Assembly (NCBI GenBank): GCA_035526665.1 | Contig: DATLBY010000336.1 | Coordinates: 1 to 8,482 of the forward strand | DNA: 8,482 bases | Reading direction: 5' to 3' | Source: DATLBY01 sp035526665 | GTDB lineage: Bacteria > Acidobacteriota > Terriglobia > Bryobacterales > Bryobacteraceae | In this document: positions 1 to 4,865 of the stretch, piece after piece | How the letters are laid out: every line of letters starts with the position of its first letter | Position numbering within the stretch: the stretch's first letter is position 1 | Made by a program: the position numbers and the translations under genes | Notes under the pieces: generated by a model | Told to the model about the DNA's origin: nothing | What the model saw: only the letters and a program-made list of their open reading frames with translations | Databases searched by the model: none

Positions 1-1163
1 ATGCCGATTCGTGGCATTACCAGCGAAAGCGGCATCAGCTTCCACCAATTCCTGGAGGTGATGGCCGACATCGTGACGATCAGCAATAACGGCGTAAACG
101 TCCGCCCGAAGGCAGCTACCTCCGGCCACACATCTCCGCTATAGAGGAAAGTCGCCAACGCCGCGAATGCAAACCCGATGAAGTGTGCGAACCTCCACGT
201 GTGCGGTCGCAGGAGATCGCGATAAGTAAAAGCGAGCGCAATCACCATGCCTAGAAGCCCCAAGCGGTCTAACGTGACTAGCGCGCTGCCACGCCAACCA
301 GAGTCATAGACGAACGGATGAGAGAGCGTTCGAATAATTCCTGCCAGCGGAATAGGGGATAACCATGCGTCCCGGCCGGGGCCCGTATGAAGTTGGACAA
401 ACAGCCACCAACCTGCGGCAGGCAGCACAGCCGCCGAATACAGGAATGCTCGGCGAAATTGACGCTGAAAGAGCAACCAGGCACACCACGCGAATACAAG
501 CAGAAACCCGGTTTCCCGGACCAGGGCGGCACAGGCCAGAACCAAAAAAAGACCCGTGGGCGCCTCTTGCTCGTCATAGCAGATAGCTCCGATGGTGAGC
601 GCAGCCAGCGCCACATCAATCACCATCAGAGAGCCCGAGGTGACTGCCGCGGGTGTTATCGCAAACATCATGCCCCACATCACCGATCGGCCGCGCCAGG
701 CGCACCAACGCGCCAGCCAGAATGTCCCCAGGAATATGAATCCCAGGATTACCATCCGGTAGGCGCGATCCACCCACTCGTCCCGGCCAAAAGAAAAGAG
801 GGCTGCCAGCGCGGATACCAGAATCCGGTGATAGCGGAGCCGGGGAATGTCAATATAACTCGCGAACCCCTTCGTAAAGAACGGATCGTGAGCGATCAGA
901 TGATAGAGTTGCCCGTCATACCCATACACCTTTGGAAAGCGATAGATGTGCTCATGTGCCAGCGCCTCCGGCATTGGATAGTCCGCGCCCGTGTAGAACA
1001 GGCTGGTCCAGTTGTCCTGGTAAAGATAATGGACTTGGAGGAACTGCCAGAAAAGGACGGCGAGAACTACACAGAGTCCCACCGTGAGAGCACCCCGCAG
1101 GGCGTTCACTGGGTTCTGACCGGTTGCGGGCGGACCTCCCAAGGCGCGCGTGGGCGTTTCCAT
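1..1163 (-). CDS. Polytopic membrane protein, GT-C-like / cell-surface glycopolymer formation family (3' end beyond window)
   Basis: The minus-strand frame is open from ATG at 1163 to the window edge, giving 387 residues with no stop, so the C-terminus is missing. A stop codon lies directly upstream in frame (TAA-ATG), which fixes this as the most upstream start; only a weak GGGT precedes it. About ten hydrophobic segments are visible, for example at residues 22-41, 136-152, 177-195, 219-233, 239-257, 299-313, 326-341 and 351-368. The first extracytoplasmic loop carries YDGQLYHLIAHDPF (82-95), followed by IPRLRYHRILVSALAALFSFG (106-126); VRETGFLLVF lies at 215-224. From memory, this YDGQ...DP / RY-RI / RE-T pattern is typical of membrane proteins annotated as AZOBR_p60025-type cell surface glycopolymer formation proteins, which resemble GT-C glycosyltransferases. 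Such enzymes use lipid-linked sugars at the outer face of the inner membrane, but donor and product cannot be read here. It starts 32 bases after gene A and is probably co-transcribed with it. Confidence 0.72.
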   Translation of the reverse strand, partial: METPTRALGGPPATGQNPVNALRGALTVGLCVVLAVLFWQFLQVHYLYQDNWTSLFYTGADYPMPEALAHEHIYRFPKVYGYDGQLYHLIAHDPFFTKGFASYIDIPRLRYHRILVSALAALFSFGRDEWVDRAYRMVILGFIFLGTFWLARWCAWRGRSVMWGMMFAITPAAVTSGSLMVIDVALAALTIGAICYDEQEAPTGLFLVLACAALVRETGFLLVFAWCAWLLFQRQFRRAFLYSAAVLPAAGWWLFVQLHTGPGRDAWLSPIPLAGIIRTLSHPFVYDSGWRGSALVTLDRLGLLGMVIALAFTYRDLLRPHTWRFAHFIGFAFAALATFLYSGDVWPEVAAFGRTFTPLLLIVTMSAITSRNWWKLMPLSLVMPRIG

Positions 1164-1195
1164 TTACCCAGAATAGCGAACGTATCAGCTACCCC

Positions 1196-4100
1196 TTACC
1201 GTTTTTCTGACGGTCCCACAGAATAAAACAATGGCGGCAAGACCGAAATCTGAAACCCTTCCGCCGGTTCAGCCAAATCCTCCGGATTCCTGCGGCCATA
1301 GTACAGGAAGACGGAGGTTTCAGCGATTCTACTGCGCGACCGTAGGCGAATCCAAACTGCAAGCGTGCCGGACTCCGCGTCGTAGGATTCTATTTCGTAA
1401 GGAATCTTCGAAATTCCGTCGCCTGCGGTGAACAGGATATCGGAACCGTCCGGCAAGGACTTGAGCTCCGGATCGGAAAGCGATACCAGTATCGGGACGT
1501 CGGCAGGTTCTTCGGACTGCGGAATGTCGGGGCCGGTGAACGTAATTCTGCGCCGGGTAGTCCAAGCGCCATACCAGCCTGAGACGTCCCCGGAGCGCTT
1601 GACGGTGGGGACCATGGGCTGGTCTGAACCCGGAGCTTGCGCTGACGTCACAGGAACCTGCAGGCCGAGCGCTGCTCTGGCTTCTGGCGCTGTCTCTTCC
1701 GGAGCAGACGGCGTTGTAACCGTTTGGGTCGAAGTCGGGGCTGTGCCGCTGCACCAGACCTGAAAAGAATAAACGGTCCCCGGATCCAGGCCCGTTACGG
1801 ATATGGAGCGTTCTTGCGTCGCCGATGAGTCCGCCTCCGTGCGCGGCCAGGTGGTCGGATCGGGAGAGGCGCCATAGCCCACGTAGCAGGCGGCTCCTGG
1901 ATCCGGCGCATGAAACGCGATCGATGCGGAAGAGGCGGTGAGTGACAGCACGCGCACATTGTTTGCCCAGCCGAGCGCATTCTCGAGCGCGTCCTGGTTC
2001 ATGCCGATATCCAGGTTATCCGTGGCGCGGAAAGTGCCGCCCGGCCGGTAAGGACTATCATCCTCGAGACGCAGATTCAAGGTGGCCGGCGCTTTCCATT
2101 TAACGCTGGCAATCCGTGCCGGCACCGTGGATTGGGTTGGCAGGTAGCTGCCGCTGCCCGACCAGGCGGCCGCGAACGCAGACCCATCTGAGTGCCCGCT
2201 CATATTCCGCGAATCGGTGTAGCCGGAAATGAGCAGGTTGTTCAGGAAGGTGGAAGCTCCATTGGTGAAGCACTTGAGTCCCGCCGTGCCCAGCAGACCG
2301 CCGCAGGCCGGGTTTCCTCCAAATGAGCCCCAGTCGATCACCAGTCCCTGTCGTCCCCCGTCGGCATGTACATAGGCCGCGTTATTGGTGAACTGAAAGC
2401 CTTCCACCATCTTGCTGATGATCTGCAGGACGCTCGGCAGTTGGCCGGCAGCCGAGTAGCAGGTGTTGTGATCGTAGACCACGTCCTCGCCGCCGTGGCC
2501 GATCTGGAAACAGAACCCGTTACCCGGACTGCCAAGAGCACTGTGCCATTTGTAGCCGCTAATGTTGGAAAGGAAGTTGTTCACCACCCGGAAGCGGCGT
2601 CCGAGCTGAGGCACGGTAGCGCCGGAGTTCGGCGGTCCGCCTGAGGTCATGATCCCGCCATTGGCGTCATGGATCCAGTTGCTCTCAATCGTGACGTCGC
2701 CGGCATAGGACGGCGTCGGAGCCAGCGAGTAACTCGCGTTCCCATTGATCATCAGGCTGGCGCCGTCATTGGCGACATCCCGGAAGCTGCCCGAGAACTC
2801 GTTGCCCTTCAGCAGCACCCGCGCGCATCGCTTGCATTCCCAGTTGTGCCGGTTGCGGTAGTTGAATCCGTCGCTGCCCGGTGATCCACTCATCAGCCGG
2901 GCCGGAGTCTCCAGGCGGTTGCGCCGGAACGTGATATCGGCTGGGGGCTGCCCCGCATTCACGTGGCAAAGCCCGTAGGTGACATTGGAGCCGGTGTCGT
3001 CAAAATGCCACAGAATACCCGAGCCTTCGTGATAGATGTTCTCCACCAGCATGGGCCCGGGGCCGCAGCTCACAATGTTCTGAACTGCATCGAAGTAGTG
3101 GCCTGAGAGCCCGAAATTGACATCGTCGTAGTTGTTGCAGCCCGCCCAGGATCCGGCAGTGAATGCGCAGCTGGCTACACGCGCGTTCAGGGGATTGCCC
3201 GCTTCGTTGGAGGGCCACTCGCTGCCCGTTGCCGTCGTGCAGTTGCTGCATGTCGCCGCCGCCCCGGCTGGTAAGGTCACTACCACTGCGCAATCGGCAG
3301 GCCGCACACTGACATATGCCGTGCCGCTCGTCGATTGGGTGAGCGTGGCCGTCGCTGGGGAGATGGACGGGCAGTTCCTCAAGCCAGTGTTGTAGGTCCC
3401 GCCGGCAATCGTCAGGGCGGCGCCCGCGGTGGTTTGAGTGAGTCCCGAGCGGCTGGGGCGCCAATAGTCCATCTTTGTAATTGCCGACGCCCGGATCTGC
3501 ACCGCCGAGCCTTCCCAATAGATCGGCACATACTCACGCGCAGGCCGGCCCGCCCCGGTCACCCACACCCGGTCAAACGCGATATAGGAATTGCTCGGAC
3601 GCATCGTGATGTGTGTGGTCCAGGGCGCCGGATCTGTCGTCGTCGCGTCGCCCGCGCCGGAACGAAAGTCGATTCCCTTGATATACCAGTGGTGCGAAAA
3701 CGCGCCGAACATGATTGAGCCACAAACCTCGTTGTTCATGCCGGTGCAGGAGACGCCCCATGCCGGTGCGTGTGTCCGCCACGCCTCGTCTACCCGAACG
3801 TTTTCCGGAGGCAGCGGCACATTCCCCTGCAGCGTAATGAAGTTTGTATTCCTCGGTGGAAAAGGCATGATGTATACCTTCCCGGGTCCCACCGGTACAA
3901 CTGAAGAGCACGCCGGCCAATCCGTCAGCTGCAGCGTCATCCCGGCGGCGTTACTCACGCAGTAATCGGCAGATTCACTTACCCCCGGAGGAAGCCGCAC
4001 ACCGGAATAGAAATCGCCGGATATTCTGACCCGGTCCCCCTTCGTATACGTACTGTTCGATGTTCCCAGCGTCAACACATGCGTTCCGGCATCTATGGCC

Positions 4101-4714
4101 GAAACTGCATCCGCGTCGGCTGGCGGTGGCACTCGGATGTAGGGACTGCCTGCTGCATCGGCTGGAATATTGATGACTTGGCAAGAGGAGATTTGATTGC
4201 TCACCGCCGAATTAATCTTTTCTTGCAGGTCGCTCAGATCCGAAGCCACCGGCTGGGACGTGCAATCTGCCGTGGAAGGCTCGGATATTGGGAAGTTGGC
4301 CATGCCCTGGGGAAGCGCTGGAGGCGCTGGATGAATGAATGGAACCGGAAGCAGTGTAATTTTTTGTGGTGTGCAGGCCGACCATCCGTTCCCGTTGTGC
4401 GAGCGCGGACAAAAATATAAATTCCTCGAACCATCGGTATCCACTCCGATCTGCAGACCGGAGACGATCAGTTGTTGCGTCGATGCACCGTAATACGGAT
4501 TGTAAGTATAGAGCGTCTTACCTAGAGACGTCGTCGGACCCCAGTCCACCCGCTGATTGTCGGGTTGGACATCGCTGTTCCAGGTTACTCGAAACGAAGA
4601 ATGCCCAATATCATCTACTTTTATTCCTGAAATCACCGGCTGCGCGCACATAGGTGCGGCGCACAAAATACTCGCAAGTACAAATCTCACTAACATCCGG
4701 CGGGAGGAGCACAT
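1196..4714 (-). CDS. Secreted right-handed beta-helix protein A with FnIII-like domains and C-terminal DUF2341-like domain
   Basis: The protein has 1172 residues, numbered from ATG 4714. Residues 1-24 form a signal peptide (basic SSRR, hydrophobic core, cleavage near CA|QP). An FnIII-like domain (about 25-118) follows. The beta-helix scaffold occupies 131-198, 287-422 and 527-911, split by two inserted modules (199-286, and Cys-rich 423-526). Helix rungs show as recurrent Asn-turn motifs: FRRNRLE 596, LLKGNEF 634, IESNWIH 676, VVNNFLS 710, VYDHNTC 746, FTNNAAY 775, LNNLLIS 824. A second FnIII-like domain covers 917-998, then a P/A/S/E-rich linker and a DUF2341-like domain (about 1047-1150). 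An earlier in-frame ATG exists at 4756 and a later one at 4696. ATG 4714 is chosen because its RRML (CGCCGGATGTTA) aligns with RRIL of paralogue B (CGACGGATATTA); the 4696 ATG aligns with an internal Ile codon of B. No good Shine-Dalgarno precedes any of the three. An extracellular location is well supported. The activity is unknown: polysaccharide lyase or hydrolase, carbohydrate binding, or adhesion are all possible. Confidence 0.85.
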   Translation of the reverse strand: MCSSRRMLVRFVLASILCAAPMCAQPVISGIKVDDIGHSSFRVTWNSDVQPDNQRVDWGPTTSLGKTLYTYNPYYGASTQQLIVSGLQIGVDTDGSRNLYFCPRSHNGNGWSACTPQKITLLPVPFIHPAPPALPQGMANFPISEPSTADCTSQPVASDLSDLQEKINSAVSNQISSCQVINIPADAAGSPYIRVPPPADADAVSAIDAGTHVLTLGTSNSTYTKGDRVRISGDFYSGVRLPPGVSESADYCVSNAAGMTLQLTDWPACSSVVPVGPGKVYIMPFPPRNTNFITLQGNVPLPPENVRVDEAWRTHAPAWGVSCTGMNNEVCGSIMFGAFSHHWYIKGIDFRSGAGDATTTDPAPWTTHITMRPSNSYIAFDRVWVTGAGRPAREYVPIYWEGSAVQIRASAITKMDYWRPSRSGLTQTTAGAALTIAGGTYNTGLRNCPSISPATATLTQSTSGTAYVSVRPADCAVVVTLPAGAAATCSNCTTATGSEWPSNEAGNPLNARVASCAFTAGSWAGCNNYDDVNFGLSGHYFDAVQNIVSCGPGPMLVENIYHEGSGILWHFDDTGSNVTYGLCHVNAGQPPADITFRRNRLETPARLMSGSPGSDGFNYRNRHNWECKRCARVLLKGNEFSGSFRDVANDGASLMINGNASYSLAPTPSYAGDVTIESNWIHDANGGIMTSGGPPNSGATVPQLGRRFRVVNNFLSNISGYKWHSALGSPGNGFCFQIGHGGEDVVYDHNTCYSAAGQLPSVLQIISKMVEGFQFTNNAAYVHADGGRQGLVIDWGSFGGNPACGGLLGTAGLKCFTNGASTFLNNLLISGYTDSRNMSGHSDGSAFAAAWSGSGSYLPTQSTVPARIASVKWKAPATLNLRLEDDSPYRPGGTFRATDNLDIGMNQDALENALGWANNVRVLSLTASSASIAFHAPDPGAACYVGYGASPDPTTWPRTEADSSATQERSISVTGLDPGTVYSFQVWCSGTAPTSTQTVTTPSAPEETAPEARAALGLQVPVTSAQAPGSDQPMVPTVKRSGDVSGWYGAWTTRRRITFTGPDIPQSEEPADVPILVSLSDPELKSLPDGSDILFTAGDGISKIPYEIESYDAESGTLAVWIRLRSRSRIAETSVFLYYGRRNPEDLAEPAEGFQISVLPPLFYSVGPSEKR
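1265..1576 (-). other. DUF2341-like domain of gene A
   Basis: Residues 1047-1150 of protein A run from WYGAWTTRRRITF through VPILVSL, GSDILFTAGDG, KIPYEIESYD and LAVWIRLRS to SVFLYYGRRN. This order (W..R..I, V.VSL, sDI.FT..DG, lPYEIE, vW.rl, iflYYG) is the recalled consensus of DUF2341, a small extracellular beta domain found beside lectin-like or adhesive modules. The function of the family is unknown, and its partner proteins are usually secreted or surface-bound. Only about 22 residues follow, with no anchor. Confidence 0.8.
3137..3448 (-). other. Cys-rich module inserted in the beta-helix, gene A
   Basis: Residues 423-526 of A carry six Cys (448, 475, 489, 492, 516, 526), including the C-S-N-C pair in TCSNCTTATGS. 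The module lies between two scaffold blocks that each match B at about 94%. It looks like a self-contained beta module with a pattern (TIAGGTYNTG..C, AYVSVRP, C..CTTATG, NARVASC) recalled from other secreted acidobacterial and phage-like proteins; that origin is inference. Confidence 0.6.
3857..4120 (-). other. Variable NGDRV-type module, gene A
   Basis: Residues 199-286 of A include GTSNSTYTKGDRVRISG, LPPGVSESADYCVSNAAG and MTLQLTDWPAC. The sequence T.GDRV.I.G ... LP.G ... YCVSN ... LQL resembles a small beta module of phage-tail-like and surface proteins (GDRVRV ... LPAGL ... YYV.N ... FQLS), recalled from memory. Confidence 0.5.
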
Positions 4715-4865
4715 GACTGGCTTGCTGGAACGTCCCCCATTGTCTGCGAATCGCACATCTTTAATGCTACAACGCCGGTTGTTCGAGGAAAGGCGTTTTA
4801 CGGTGCCCGCGAGTTAGGAGCTGAAGTCGGACCGCGCGAACATCCGCATTCAGCTCCAACTCCAC
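4715..4865. other. Intergenic spacer between genes B and A
   Basis: This 151-base gap is the only substantial non-coding stretch. On the minus strand it holds the hairpin at 4857-4817, then AT-richer patches (CCGTAAAACG, GCATTAAAGATG). No convincing -35/-10 pair and no Shine-Dalgarno close to the start of A were found. It resembles neither the 3' end of gene A nor the sequence upstream of gene B. Confidence 0.6.
4817..4857 (-). terminator. Stem-loop just downstream of gene B (possible attenuator or weak terminator)
   Basis: GGAGCTGAA (4817-4825) pairs perfectly with TTCAGCTCC (4849-4857), making a 9-bp stem around a 23-base loop, 8 bases past the B stop codon. No T-run follows on the minus strand (TAACTCGCGGG), so it is not a classical intrinsic terminator. 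It could protect the mRNA 3' end or lower read-through into A. Confidence 0.35.

Larger units (their letters stand above)
1721..4714 (-). repeat. Tandem duplication, copy within gene A
   Basis: This stretch is collinear with 4881-7850. The offset is exactly 3160 from 1721 to past 3600, and it shifts to about 3154 near the 5' ends because of in-frame indels in the first inserted module. Similarity begins at the signal peptide (RRML/RRIL) and stops abruptly after the TQT that closes the second FnIII-like domain. In a sampled 120-base block (2341-2460 against 5501-5620), 7 bases differ. Confidence 0.92.

Noticed and set aside
1..141. ATG at base 1 opening a 46-codon plus-strand frame
   Set aside because: It is antisense to the C-terminal part of the membrane protein gene and ends quickly at TAG.
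387..1226. A 279-residue open frame on the plus strand
   Set aside because: It lies antisense to the membrane protein gene, whose product has clear hydrophobic segments and family motifs. The plus-strand product is charged, without recognisable domains or signal, and is a shadow of GC-rich coding.
3000..3518. A 172-residue alternative minus-strand frame inside gene A
   Set aside because: It is out of frame with a well-supported coding sequence and shows no domain or start signal of its own.
4715..4865. Relic of the A-type C-terminal extension, or a mobile element scar, between the copies
   Set aside because: Comparison with the linker and DUF2341-coding sequence showed no match, and no terminal inverted repeats or target duplications were found.
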